Positions 35,082 through 47,005 of a DNA stretch of 64,000 nucleotides are shown here, piece after piece (positions within the stretch are counted from its first letter, which is position 1; each line of letters starts with the position of its first letter). Made by a program: the position numbers and the translations under genes. Source of the stretch: Mikania micrantha (lineage: Eukaryota > Streptophyta > Magnoliopsida > Asterales > Asteraceae). The notes below the pieces were generated by a model. It did not search any database. It worked only from the letters and a program-made list of their open reading frames with translations, and was not told the origin of the DNA. The DNA lies in NCBI GenBank assembly GCA_009363875.1, contig CM018680.1, positions 17,493,608 to 17,557,607 on the forward strand. Reading direction: 5' to 3'.

Positions 35082-37731
35082 TCACAACTTGAAAATAACA
35101 TTAAAAAGATAACTTGAAAAAAACACAAAAAGGATAATGTCTAAATAAACAAACCAATTTGGAACTATAAGCGGAGTCTTGGAAGCCACATGTAGGTTAT
35201 TTTCTTCAAAAACACTTGTATGCAATTTCTTGTCACAGACGCTTGATTCATCCTCTAAATCATAAATATCCACAAGTTTACATTTGACTTTAGAGAACGG
35301 AGTCATATTGTCCACAATGAAGGTTTTAACCTATTAATATAAAACAGAAAGAGATATAAAAATTGAGCATTAATGTTCCCAGTTGTATCATATATATACA
35401 CGTATACACACAGACACACATAAATATATATATCTATATATATTAAAATGATACCTTCATCGCAACAGTGTCTTGTGACTGAAATTCATACATTGTTAAG
35501 TTAAGAGAGTCAGATTCATTTGGCTTCATGATGGATTGAAATAAGAATATTACATTGTTGGTTAGATTAAACAGCTTTTTTATAAAATACAAATAGTGAA
35601 GTAGTATGTATCATGATAATACCTGAATGATGTTGAACCTTTTATCAAGTTATGAAATAACTGATGAGTCATATGTTAGTTTCAAGATCCCATACACTTG
35701 ATAATTGTTTTTCAAGTTGAACTCAGAAACTTCAATCTTGAAGGCAAATTTTTTTCTAGTAAATGATTAATTTCAACAGGATATTTCCCAAAATCATCTT
35801 CCTGTAATAAGAATTTATTTCATATGAAAGAATTATGAGAAAACAATTATTTATGAATATCAAACTGTATTATACAAATGATCGAATGGTTAAATATTAA
35901 AACTTCATGCTAAAAAATATATATTTCTACCTCGTTTAGATCATCAAGAACCTCCCTTGCAGTTTTTTGGATGAGTTTTGTAACATCACGATCAAATAGG
36001 GTGAGTGATACAACACCAGTGATGTCTTGAACTCTAATCTGAATCTTAAACCTTATGATATAATATATAGTAGTTTAGAATAATGCAACAACAAAAATTG
36101 ATGTGATTTAAAAAATGAGAAAATCGAAAATATTAGTATTGAATACCTCGGGACCGGAGATACCACTTTCACATTACATTTAGGGTTATTACATTCAAAA
36201 ACCTTTTCATCTTCAAAATCTCCACTTTCATCCTCTTTAAAATGTGTAACATATTTTGTCCCGACCTTGCGATTGCATTTATCACATGCCATGTAATAAC
36301 AACACATGTCTTTAGATATAGCTTTGATTGTACCCATGATCACAACACATTTAACTTGAAGAAGATTTTGTCATAAAAAATGTATAGTTATTAAATTATT
36401 AAAAATTAATTTAACCCAAAATTATGTCCGTACCTCAATAATTTCACAAATTTCACCAATATTAGGGAAAGAAGTATTGGTAAGGAACTCATCTTGAAGG
36501 GAGCAAAACATTGACAAACCAAATGGCAATTGGATCGACGAAGGGTCATCAACTGCTTTTTTCATCAAGCTGTGACCAAAGAAGACTATGTTATCATGTT
36601 TATATTTAAAAAATTAAAATTTATAATAAGAAAAGAAGTCTCTAAACCTTTTCTTATATTTTTTGATATCATCAAATTCATCATTGATGAACAACTTGCT
36701 GACCTCAGAACCAAACGAGTTTGACACATATGGATTACCTATATGATATTATTATAAATTTACATGTCATATCGGTAACCTGGTTTGGTCAATTAAATAG
36801 TAGATATAAAAATTATTAACACAAACCATTGAAAAACTTGACTCTTGCAAACTGTAGAATGATTAAGATGTGTTCATCCATCTTATGTTTAGACATATAG
36901 TTGAACAGCTGGTTAGCATAGTGATCCCATAAGGTTAAAAACACATCACTGCCCCTGTCATTAAAAACATACATGTAGACATGTTAATAAAAATTTTTAT
37001 TACAAATACAATTATAAAAATTTTATTTTTCAAACTGAAGATCATGAAGCTGCATAGTGATCCGGGTTTTGTTTTTCTCTTCATTCAAACTTTGACCGTC
37101 TTTGTTGAAAAACTTGACAATGTGTCCAATAACATCTATAAAAGATAAAGAATATATTATTAAGGTTAATAAAATATAATAATTATCAAAGCATAAATTT
37201 AAATACCTATTGTTATGTTTTCAGGTAATTAATTGTCTATAACAGTCTGAAATGATGAAAAGGAAAAACCATGTTCTTGACCCTTGAAATCGTTGCACTT
37301 GGATACATAAGTCTGGTAATTGAAGTTGACTTTGTTAGGATTGTCAACAAACTTGTACTTTGATAGATTGATTCCCAGACTTGGCCTCTTAATCAACAAA
37401 CAATCATTTTCGTTCAAATAATTCTCAAACCTGAAAAACCATTTTTTCAAAACATGCGCCTGTATTTTATTCCCCTGCATTAATAAATAAAATATTTTGC
37501 ATTAGAATGAGTAATGGATAACATTCACGGATGAAAAATAATAAAAATAACTATGATTAAACAAACCTCTTCATCGATTAATATCATCTCAATCGAGTAG
37601 TCCTCGTTCGGATACTTTCGGTCCGGTTGACGCCACTTTCTTAGTATCCGTACCTTTATAATGTAGTCATCAATCGAAACATCCAAGATGGTTAAGCATT
37701 GTAATATCTGGTGCAACAACAATTGCCTCCA
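35082..37731 (-). pseudogene. RPA70-like single-stranded DNA-binding protein, Helitron-borne
   Basis: About eleven exons on the minus strand resemble replication protein A large-subunit genes. Seen in order: OB-fold start (DDYIIKVRILRKW, 37690-37570); KIQAHVLKKWFFRFENYL and NPNKVNFNYQTYV (37476-37207); DVIGHIVKFF and TRITMQLHDLQ (about 37139); GSDVFLTLWDHYANQLF (about 36955); a C-terminal zinc-ribbon module CDKCNRKV...FECNNPKC (36345-36146); FKIQIRVQDITGVVSLTLFDRD (36055-35930); and an acidic tail at 35330-35082. Lesions: in-frame TAA in the second exon near 37227, one base lost in an A-run near 35752, TAA near 35650. Plant Helitrons commonly carry such genes next to RepHel; the protein would coat displaced single strands. 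It is probably dead now. Confidence 0.75.
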
Positions 37732-38454
37732 TTGTTAATTAAAAAGCAGGGAGTATATGATTGCAAGTGATGTGAATTGTTGTAGGAAGGTCTATTTATA
37801 TGGGAGAAGGTACATACGGTTTTTCATTGTTATTTTTGTTCATGATTAAAATAATAAAAACGGTTTTTTACTTATTGGCGTGGAATCCGTAATTCGTCAA
37901 TTACAACGCTCCTAATTTAAACAGGTGTTATCACTTATTTAATTTGTATCCGATGATGTTAATTCCGGAGATTTGTCATAAGTTTGAAAAGTAATAAATG
38001 TAATATGATGTTATTGAGAAGCGTGAGTTACAAAAAATTAATTAAATTTATATTATTTTGATACAAACATATAAAACGGTTTGAAACAATACCGTAGATT
38101 TTGTGTTTCTATAATTAATAAACATTAACAATCTTTTTGCAAGGAAGTTATTACTTATTTTAGTCGGGAAAATAAAACACCTCAAAATTTGAATATTTGT
38201 ATGATAAAGTTATTTGTTAATAAAAAAAATTATATATAAGGTTACAAATATGTAGATTAAAAATAGTTTATGCAACCTCACTTCATAAAAATGTAATTTG
38301 TTTACGAAGATGTGTGCATCATAATACTATGAGATTCAACATATAATGTAAAAGGAGTAAACAAAACACCACACATAATAATTTAATATACAAATTAGTT
38401 GACCATATTATGTATTGTTATGAGATTTAAACATGTGCAATAAGAAAACTAAAC

Positions 38455-39150
38455 ACATAATAAAAATACAATTTGTAAATAATAGCATACAAATAAGAAA
38501 AGAATCACATATTGTCATACATACCAGCCACATTTAACAAGTGTATATTTTTAATCTCTCACATCATACATGAATGTTATGCAAGTGAAAATTCAAGTAA
38601 ACACCTAATAAAAACACAATTTGTAATTATAGCTTACAAATAAGAAAAGAATCACATATTGTCATACATACCAGCCACATTTCATAAGTGCATGTTTTTT
38701 ACACTTCATAGCATATATGTATTGTAATTCGATTGCATGTTTTTTACACTTCATAGCATAGATGTATTGTAATTCGATTTACAAGTGTGTGTTTTTTATA
38801 CTTCACAGAATAGATGAATGTGTTGCAAGTGAAACATTGCAACAGCAAATCAATTAACTTCAAGTAATATATCAATGGACATTTATATACTTCCATTTGA
38901 ATGTTAACTTTGATCGGATGATATACTTAAAAAGATCATAAGAGTATAACAGAACACATTTCGGAAGGTCTTATTATATGAATCATATAAAATGGCAATA
39001 TAGATAAACATTGAATTGAATAAGAATATAACAAAGTAATCCTAACATGAAAGGAATGATAACATGCATTTCAAAAGACCTTTAGTAATTATAATAAAAA
39101 CACAATTAGTAATTATAGCTTACAAATAAGAAAAGAAACACATATTGTCA
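38455..39150. repeat. Three copies of an approximately 80-bp block
   Basis: The block AATAAAAACACAATTTGTAA...TACAAATAAGAAAAGAATCACATATTGTCATACA occurs near 38457, 38607 and 39095 with few changes. Between the first two, CATGTTTTTTACACTTCATAGCATA is also doubled (38693, 38733). It lies upstream of the RPA-like gene within the Helitron. 37732-38450 is AT-rich with nothing else recognised. Confidence 0.7.
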
Positions 39151-39252
39151 TACAGGGTAAGGAGTGAATAATAGCCCACCTTAATTGACGTAACCCATTA
39201 ACCCTGACAAAAAACGCTCAAATCGCAAATTTTTTTTTCTTGGTTTTTTTTT

Positions 39253-39453
39253 ATGCAAAAATAGGGGGGCTCCTTTTTTAAGCGTTCGCTAATTCACAAG
39301 CGTTAAAAAGTTAAACGAAATGTAAGTTTGCGTTACACTGCGAAGATATATATATATAAGTGTCGCAGTGTAACGCAAACTTACATTTCGTTTAACTTTT
39401 TAACGCTTGTGAATTAGCGAACGCTTAAAAAAGGAGCCCCCCTATTTTTGCAT
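39253..39453. repeat. Perfect 91-bp inverted repeat with a 19-nt loop
   Basis: Left arm 39253-39343 (ATGCAAAAATAGGGGGGCTC... to ...CACTGCGA) and right arm 39363-39453 are exact reverse complements over all 91 positions, including the G6/C6 and T6/A6 runs. The loop is AGATATATATATATAAGTG. Weaker pairing continues outside. CATACAG occurs on both sides (39151-39157 and about 39529-39535). No open frame. A transcript would form a long perfect hairpin. Confidence 0.95.
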
Positions 39454-40408
39454 AAAAAAACCATGAAATTTTTTTTTTTTACGATTCAGTCTTTGTGTTC
39501 AACTAAAACCAAAACTATAGAAGATGAAAAGAGACATACAGGGCCTAGATATTTGATGCATTGTTGTTGAAGTTTTGATCGGGGACATTTCCCAACAAGA
39601 TTCACTTATTTCCCTTCTCCTATATCCAACCTGAGTTTTATAAACACTATATTAAATTAAATACAGAACTATGCATTACTATGATAATCTAGATATGAAT
39701 TAAGCTTAAATGAAAATGTACTTACCAATAGAAGAAAGGTCTCGTATATGCTAACCAAAATATTAGGGTTTATATGTGAATCTAAAAAAAATAACTTCAA
39801 TCAAAATATGAATCTAAAAAGGAAGATTTAGAGATATGAAAATAAGGTATACCTTCCTTGTACTACGAAATCCAGAAATCCGGTATACATGCAAATAATT
39901 TTAAGGTATAATGTTAATCGAAACAAAAATTCCCAATTAATATAGGAATCAAGATAGTGAGATTTAGTAATACAGAAGCCTGGTCATTTACCTTCACTAT
40001 GGTTCCTTCTTCAGAATATTGTTTGTTGCTCTCTCGCAAATCCCTTAAAATTTCGAAGGGTATGATCGGAGGAGACGATTTCATGGAAGATTGATACGAT
40101 CGAATGGTACCTGTGATGAGAGGATCTCCCTGGTGTAGTCGACAGTCGAAGAAGGAACCAAATTGGAAATCATGGATTTTGAAGAATTGGGGATCCGCTC
40201 ATTCGCGTGTTATTACATGGATCGGGTTTTAGATCCGCGTGTATTTTTCAAACGGGTATAATAGATAATTTTGAATTGGGAGCTTGTTTATGGTATTAAC
40301 ACGTGTATTTTGTTCCATGTGGCATATTATCAAGTTGACATGTGGGATAATAGTGAGGTGGATAGGCTAGTAAAATGCCATGTGGCATTAGATTTATTCA
40401 TTTATTAG

Positions 40409-40418
40409 GAGTAGAAGA
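40409..40418 (-). other. Helitron 5' terminus (TC end)
   Basis: Minus strand A|TCTTCTACTCC. It marks the start of the Helitron that contains the RPA-like gene. The region 40419-40920 beyond it is AT-rich with no gene. Confidence 0.55.
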
Positions 40419-40920
40419 TTAAATTGTATAAAAAAAGTTATGGAAGTTTAAAAGCAAGAAGATAATTTTTTTGGTTAAGTAAAGTTCAAATTATTCTTTT
40501 TAATAAAAAAAATGACATATGACAGTATCTTGTTACATTTGATTATCTATTCACTATTAAGATTTAGTTATTGGGTTAGTTCAAAAAGTGTGGGTTGTAT
40601 TTAGTTCCAATTTCGATAGCTATATATTCATAAATATGTGTGTGTGGGTATGGGTATGTGTATGGGTGTGTCTATATAAAGATTGGGTTCATGATTTATG
40701 CACCATTTAAAAAAATCCATTTAACTTGGTGTAATTAGTTTGTCTCAAACCATACTGCTATGGTTTTTATTTCGCAGGTTTGTGCTCTAAGAAAGAGTTT
40801 GCAAATAATGCACCTCTTGCACATAAACTAACTTAGAAACATGTGTATCACACGGGTTGGATAATCAAATCGAAAGTTTATACATATTACTTAAAACGGA
40901 AACACAACACATTAAAAAAA

Positions 40921-41525
40921 TCTTACTATCTTAATAAACAAAAATAATGTTTGTCACTTGTCACAATTTTAGGCCATTAGTGTCACTTGGCAACTTCATA
41001 TCACCTCTTTAATTCTCACTCTTATTAAGTAAAAATATTAACTCTCAAATTCAATAGTTATAATAATAATAATAATTTTATTATTGACCTTTTTAATGCT
41101 AAAAAGTTTTATAATCAATTAAAAATAATATTTTAATAAGAAACACTTTTAAAAATCCTAAGATATTAATTTTTTCTAAAAATCAATATTTTCTAGAAAT
41201 AAAAAAATTTTAAAATAGTAATTATTAGAAAAAAAATTCTAAAAATTTTATTCTAAAAAAATTTTAAAAAAATAAAATAGACTTATAATACATAGATTTT
41301 AAAGAATAGTTTTTTATAAACAAATGACATTTTGTAGTATTAAAATTTTAAAAATTAATTTCTTTTAAAAATAAAGTTTTTGATCATTGTTTTATTACTT
41401 AAGTACTTAGTAATATGCATTTTAAACATTTTATATTAAAATATTATTTTATAATTTATAAATTTTTATTGATAAGTATTTAATATTTTATATTAAATCC
41501 GTGTAACACACGGGGTATACTCTAG
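40921..41525 (+). mobile_element. Short non-autonomous Helitron (605 bp)
   Basis: It starts TCTTACTATCTTAATAAAC and ends with hairpin CCGTGTAACACACGG (41499-41513), spacer GGTATACT and CTAG (41522-41525). A lies before it and T after it, the usual Helitron target. The interior is AT-rich and non-coding. Its hairpin is almost the same as that of the large Helitron ending at 14983, so that family could have mobilised it. Confidence 0.8.
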
Positions 41526-41647
41526 TGAAGTTATATTGATATAGTTCACAGATCAGCGAATATTTTATTATATTAATTTACATTTGACTTTGCTGAATCA
41601 AATTAAATTAGTCATAATGATCAAAACAAATTAGATGGGTAGAAATT

Positions 41648-41815
41648 CAACGTGGGAGTAGCCTATTTGTTAAAGACATTGCCTCTTATATGGAATGTCC
41701 TGTGTTCAAATCCAGGCAAGGAGCTTATTATTTAGGGGTAGTTTGTCAGTATGATAGATTTGCCGTTATAAAAAACAAAAAAGAAAAGAAAAATAAATAA
41801 ATAAATAAATTAAAA
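41648..41815 (+). mobile_element. tRNA-derived SINE
   Basis: A tRNA-like head holds an A-box-like GTAGCCTATTTGTTAAAG and a B box GTTCAAATCC about 50 bases later, followed by a unique body ending TTTGCCGTTATAAAAAAC and an A-rich tail with (AAAT)n. This is the layout of a polymerase III SINE. I could not fix the target duplication. Confidence 0.6.
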
Positions 41816-42392
41816 GGGTTAAAGATGACATAATAGGTTCGGTCAAGAACATACAAACTTTTGGTATGCTCCGAAACCAAAACACTATTTATAAATTGGT
41901 TTTTGAATAAGATGATTTCGATGGTGTTCGCATTGAAATTGAAAATTTGAAAGACGTGCAAACCTGCTAACATGTTTCCCTTTCATATGATTGTTTTCTG
42001 TTTTTACTTGACTATTCGATTTGTCTATATAACCATACGTTCATTGAAACATTTAGTGATTCAGATATATCCGGTCTAATAAAAGCATTTCATATGTGAC
42101 CCAACACGTAACTAAAAAAATTTAATTTGAAACATAGACCAAAAGGGACTACTTTATTAAATAAAAAGTGTTGATTTAAATGTATGAATAAACTTTAAAT
42201 TCTAAAAATATAAGAGAGCTAAAATGAAACTCTACCGACTTTGTAAACTAAACCTTTAGAGCTTTGGGAGTTGGTTGGGTAGAAGCATTTCTAATTGGTG
42301 GTTAGAAGAAATACAAGAACCAAATTGTATAAAAGAAAAATGAAAAACAAAGACAAAAATGAAAGGAGAATAAAGCAAAAATGATAATGAAC

Positions 42393-42475
42393 TACGGACT
42401 TCTAGTCTAGTGATTCCCTTTGATTTCCTTATGTTAGGTCTTGGGTTTAACTCCAGGTTGCAATGTCGTGAATGC
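42393..42475 (+). mobile_element. Possible second SINE head
   Basis: A-box-like TAGTCTAGTGATT and B-box-like GGGTTTAACTCC are spaced about 45 bases apart. No clear 3' tail. It may be a fragment or chance. 41816-42392 shows nothing else I can support. Confidence 0.35.
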
Positions 42476-42684
42476 CCCAAAGAGTCAAATTCGAGAAAAC
42501 GGTTAAAATCATGTCTTAGGTGTATCATTTCAAGTCGTTCAAAAAAATATCAAAAACTAAAAGAAAATTTTAATCAATAGCAACAGAGGGAGGCGAACAC
42601 AGAAACTGGAGTTACTTACATGCAACAAGCATCTTTGTCGTGTGCAACACAAGTCAAGAATAATCAATGGAATATCACCGAATC

Positions 42685-42687
<3 letters not shown>

Positions 42688-42766
<79 letters not shown>
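42688..42766. repeat. (TA)n microsatellite, about 39 units
   Basis: Pure TA dinucleotides directly against the left end of the foldback element at 42767. Confidence 0.97.
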
Positions 42767-42769
<3 letters not shown>

Positions 42770-44394
42770 AATGGATCTAATACTAACTCTAAGATTCATC
42801 AATAACCCATTAACCCAACCACATTGAATGATCAAATTACAAGATGCTAATCTAATGGTTAATATTAAACTATAATATAATAATGTAATTGATTTGAAAG
42901 AAAAGAGAATAATGGTATTAATGTAATTTGATATATTAAATACTTTACCCCCTCTTTTTTTATACATCCATAACTTTTTTATGCTATAATATTTTTTTAT
43001 AAAAATTGCACCATTTTACTCGTCTTTTTTTCTCTTTAATTCCGTTATAGTCTTGACTAGGTTTTTTTATTTTTTTTGGACGTTCGTATTTACACCAATG
43101 TAACAAGTATAAAACTAACAAATTATTTGTAACAAGTTGTAACGAATTTGGGTTTACATTATTGTATAATAAATAGGGGTTAAGTTTAAGAGTGTAAATG
43201 AGCCAAGCCGATCCTGAGCTCGTTAATTACGTTATATTCTTGACTAGGTTTTTTATTTTTTCTGGATGCTCGTTAATTACGGTATATTCTTGATTTTGTA
43301 ACGAATTTTGGTTTTTAAAGTACTAAAATGTATTTACAATCTTGTAAATATAATTTTCAAATTATGAAAATGTATTTACAATCTTGTAGATATAACGAAT
43401 TTTGGTTTTTATCAACAAAATGTTATATTATTTTTTTAAAGTATTAAAACATATTACAATCTAGTATATATAACAAATTTTAGTTTTTATCAACAAAATG
43501 TTATAGTATTTTTTTAAAGTATTAAAATGTATTTACAATCTTGTAGATATAACGAATTTTGGTTTTTATCAACAAAATGTTATATTATTTTTTTAAGTAT
43601 TAAAATATATTTACAATCTTGTAGATATAATGTTTTTAAAGTATTAAAACGTATTTACAATCTTGTATATATAACGAATTTTGGTTTTTATCAACAAAAT
43701 GTTATATTATTTTTTTTAAAGTATTAAAATGTCTTTACAATCTTGTAGATATAATTTTTTTAAAGTATTAAAACGTATTTACAATCTTGTATATATAACG
43801 AATTTTGGTTTTTATCAACAAAATGTTGTATTATTTTTTTTAAAGTATTAAAATGTCTTTACAATCTTGTATATATAATTTTTTAAAGTATTAAAACGTA
43901 TTTACAATCTAGTAGATATAACGAATTTTTGAGCATCCGGAAAAAATAAAAAAACCTAGTCAAGAATATAGCGTAATTAACTAGCTCGGGATCGGCTTGG
44001 GTCGTTTACACTCTTAAACGTAAACCGTATTTATTCTACAACAATGTAAACCGAAATTCGTTACAACTCGTTACAAATAATTTGTTATTTTTATACTTGT
44101 TACATTGGTGTAAATACGAACATACGAAAAAAAATAAAAAAACCTAGTCAAGACTATAACGGAATTAAAGAGAAAAATAAGACGAGTAAAATGGTGCAAT
44201 TTTTATAAAAAAATATTATAGCATAAAAAAGTTATGGATGTATAAAAAAAGAGGGGGTAAAATATTTAATATAGCAAATTACTACTTTACCCTTATTAAA
44301 TAATAAAAGAAAAAGACATGTGTTCAATTCTGATTGGTTTATGAGGGTTAATGGGTTAGTGCCATAAATGAGGGTTAGCATTTGAACCCAATCC
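42767..44394. mobile_element. Large foldback element in a TA microsatellite
   Basis: The ends are inverted: GGGAATGGATC...AACCCATTAACCC on the left and, reversed from the right, GGATTGGGTTC...AACCCATTAACCC. Inner inverted blocks follow (TTTACCCCCTCTTTTTTTAT with ATACATCCATAACTTTTT; CTTGACTAGGTTTTTTTATT), giving arms of about 500 bp. TA dinucleotides flank both ends. The centre is a tandem array. No transposase. Confidence 0.7.
43300..43925 (+). repeat. Tandem array in the centre of the foldback element
   Basis: About seven irregular copies of AGTATTAAAACGTATTTACAATCTTGTAGATATAACG followed by AATTTTGGTTTTTATCAACAAAATGTTATATTATTTTTTT, with some units short of the second half. Unit length varies between about 55 and 130 bp. 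Confidence 0.8.
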
Positions 44395-44406
44395 TATATA
44401 TATATA

Positions 44407-44831
44407 GGGTAAGGTTCCCCTAAAAAGTCTATTTTGCCTAAGAAGGCTAAGAAGGATTTTCAAAAACCCGAAAACCGACTTAAACAAACCCCGATTAAAT
44501 TCATTTTTTCATCATATGAACCGGCTTGTCGAACCCTAAAACACAAACCTTAAATAATAAAGAATAAAACCTTAATACTAAACCAAAACTTTAAAAACAA
44601 ATATTTAACATAAAGATAAAACTTAAAAGCTAAAAATCAAGCCATAAAACCTAAAATCTAAATCTAATTGTTAAAACGAAAACTTAAAAGCTAATATTGT
44701 AGGGTTCGATAATACGGTTCCAATGCCATCTAAATGAGTTGAATCGGAGTTCGTTTGGGTCGGTTTTGGAGATTTTAAAAATCCTTCTTAGTCTTCTTAG
44801 GCAAAATATACTTTTTATTTGATCTTTCCCC
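44407..44831. mobile_element. MITE in the adjoining TA tract
   Basis: Left GGGTAAGGTTCCCC...TATTTTGCCTAAGAAGGCTAAGAAGGATTTT; the right end reversed gives GGGGAAAGATC...TATTTTGCCTAAGAAGACTAAGAAGGATTTT. TA repeats flank both sides and the left tract is shared with the foldback element. Non-coding. 44832-45297 is AT-rich with nothing recognised. Confidence 0.75.
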
Positions 44832-45297
44832 TATATATATATATATATATGTCTGGGTAATATAGACACTCGTGTTAATTCCTTTCCATGGTTATGACTT
44901 GTGAATTTTCAACAAATGCATGACATTAGTAACACACACATCAGGTTCAGAAAATACTATGAAAATTAACAATAAACATTAAGTTGAGAAGGAACAGAAG
45001 GTGAAATTGATATATTTACAAAATTTATAACTCGTGTTGCCTCTATAACACTAGATTTGTTAAATTCATAAAAGAAAGTTTCCACTTATAGCGACATGGT
45101 TATATATATTGAAACAGATATTAAAAAAAACAATCGCATAAGGGTACATAACTTTTTTAGTTGGTGTAAGTCGCGTTTTTGATCGTACCAACACGTTGTC
45201 GTTAGGCAATATAAACCCTGATTATTTTTTTTAAAATAATAAGCACAAGTATAGAGGAAAATTGGATTATATATGCTACAATGGATAAATGTTAATG

Positions 45298-45832
45298 CAT
45301 GGTTGTAAAAATCGGCCTAGGCGGCTGCTTAGGCGCTAGGCGCCCTTCTCCCTTGTAATTTTTGCCCTAGGCGGTGCCTAGGCGGGGCCTAGTCGGCCTA
45401 GGCGCCCCCTAGGCGGCCTATTTTTTTTTTTTTTTTTTGGTTTTTTTGTTTTTTTTGGCTTTTGTCGAGTAAAATGGACCCAGATAAATGATTATTCGAG
45501 ACATTTCTCAACCCAAATACGTAATATGTCTCTAAAACATCAAATCCAACATCTGAAACATTGAACCCTGCTACTAAACATCGTAATCCATCTATAAACT
45601 CTGAATTTTCTGTTTAAATTTGTAATTTGAAGTACTTAATTTAGTATGTTTAAGTTTATTTTTAAATATATTTGAAGTATTATATTATATTATTGATATT
45701 AATGTGTGTATATAATAAATATTTGTAAAATTACATATAAAAATTCCAATCCGTCTAGCGCCGATTAATCCCGATTAATCCCTAGGCGGTACCTCGCCGC
45801 CCGACTAGCGCCTAGCGACTTCTACAACCATG
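45298..45832. mobile_element. hAT-like MITE rich in CCTAGGCG
   Basis: It starts CATGGTTGTAAAAATCG and ends CGACTTCTACAACCATG, an inverted repeat with two mismatches. The 8 bases TGTTAATG flank both ends (45290-45297, 45833-45840). Subterminal blocks are dense in CCTAGGCG. The right copy of the duplication includes the first TG of the LTR that starts at 45839. Confidence 0.8.
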
Positions 45833-47005
45833 TGTTAATGTAACACCTGTCAAATTTCAGTAAACTCATCATCGTTAATCGAACCAAATTGCTAGGCCGA
45901 GTTAAGCCCAACAAGGCCCAATAACCCCATCCATAAAGATAAGCTCGTTTAAATTTACAGGATGTTCTTAATGAACTGTTACGTAATTATTGCGAAAGGA
46001 AATAGGTGATTAACCGATTAACGTTCGAAGGTTAGTTATTATCAGATATCCGAAGAATAAGAAGTTATAACCATATAATATTTATCCTAATATAAATATG
46101 TGGTTCAAAATTTTATTTGGGAAACCAAACACGAAACGCACATACAAAACTTGTTAAACTAACGAAATATGTAAAAAAAAAATTGATTTAAACGGGTTCC
46201 ACCTGTTTACTCGGTAGATAAATTTTGTTTAGCAAGTTAATATTAAAAGAGATTCCTATTGTTCCTAAAGTAATTCGATCTCGAAATGACAATCGAAACG
46301 ATAAACGTGATTTGAACGGGTTCGTTACGCGATTTATGCGCGATTGTACTATTTGGAAACCCTAACTATAAAAATGAAGCAATCCTCCTCCCCAACTCCG
46401 GCACCAGCTTCCTTCTCCGGCGAGTTCCCAACCCCGCAACCACCACAAATCCTCCCCTTCGTGCTTTTTGCATCCGTTTCTCACACCTCAAACACACAAC
46501 CTGGTGTCTTTTCTTCGTGTTCGATCGTGAGGAAGCAAGCAAGGAAGGAGCAACAGCTCCGGCGATCTGCAACTCCGGCCATCACCACCTTCTCCGACGA
46601 CAGCAGCGCCATCCGAACTCCTTGCTCCTCCACCGTCACATGGAAGGGAGTTCACACACCAGGTGTGTGCTCGGTGGAGATGAACGAGAAGCATGAGCCA
46701 GTAACAGCTCCAGTCGACACCCCCGTCACCATCTTCTTCCTTGTTTACTCGAGTTTTGCTCCTAGTTGAACCAAGGCTCGGTGAATGGTGAACCAGACAG
46801 CTTCACGACTTGATCTATGATCACGTGTGGTGCTTCTTGGTTCAGATCCGTGAATGATGGTACTGGGACTCGGAAGACAGCCGGGATGATGACCTGGTGG
46901 TTCTCTATTCTCAACAGAATGGTAAGAAAACGGTTAGATAATCCAGAATTGTAGTTACATGTTTTGAATCAAAGGGGTTAAAGCCTTATTTAGTCTTGGA
47001 TATAA

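Larger units (their letters stand above)
34400..40418 (-). mobile_element. Helitron 5' half carrying an RPA-like gene
   Basis: The minus-strand sequence starts at 40418 with TCTTCTACTCCTAATAAATG, followed by AATGCCACATGGCA; the base before it is A. TC start, A in the flank and this A/T-rich 5' block are typical of plant Helitrons. The RPA70-like gene at 37731-35082 lies on the same strand. No 3' hairpin plus CTAG is found on the minus strand before the PIF element. The remainder may be the RepHel block at 14983-28505. Confidence 0.55.

Noticed and set aside
40015..40086. Short exon-like frame starting MKSSPPIIPFEILRD with a GT donor, loosely recalling a telomere OB-fold protein
   Set aside because: No second exon restores a recognisable domain and the resemblance is too weak to name.
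40820..40860. Possible minus-strand Helitron 3' end with hairpin and TTAG
   Set aside because: The stem is imperfect, the end is TTAG rather than CTAG, and no matching 5' end was found.
42557..42967. Open frame with a run of Ile-Tyr
   Set aside because: It is the translation of the TA microsatellite and its edges.
46344..46769. 141-codon Pro/Ser/Thr-rich frame in the LTR
   Set aside because: It lies in the C-rich leader after the LTR TATA box, has no known domain, and the matching place in the LTR at 28506 gives a different unrelated frame.
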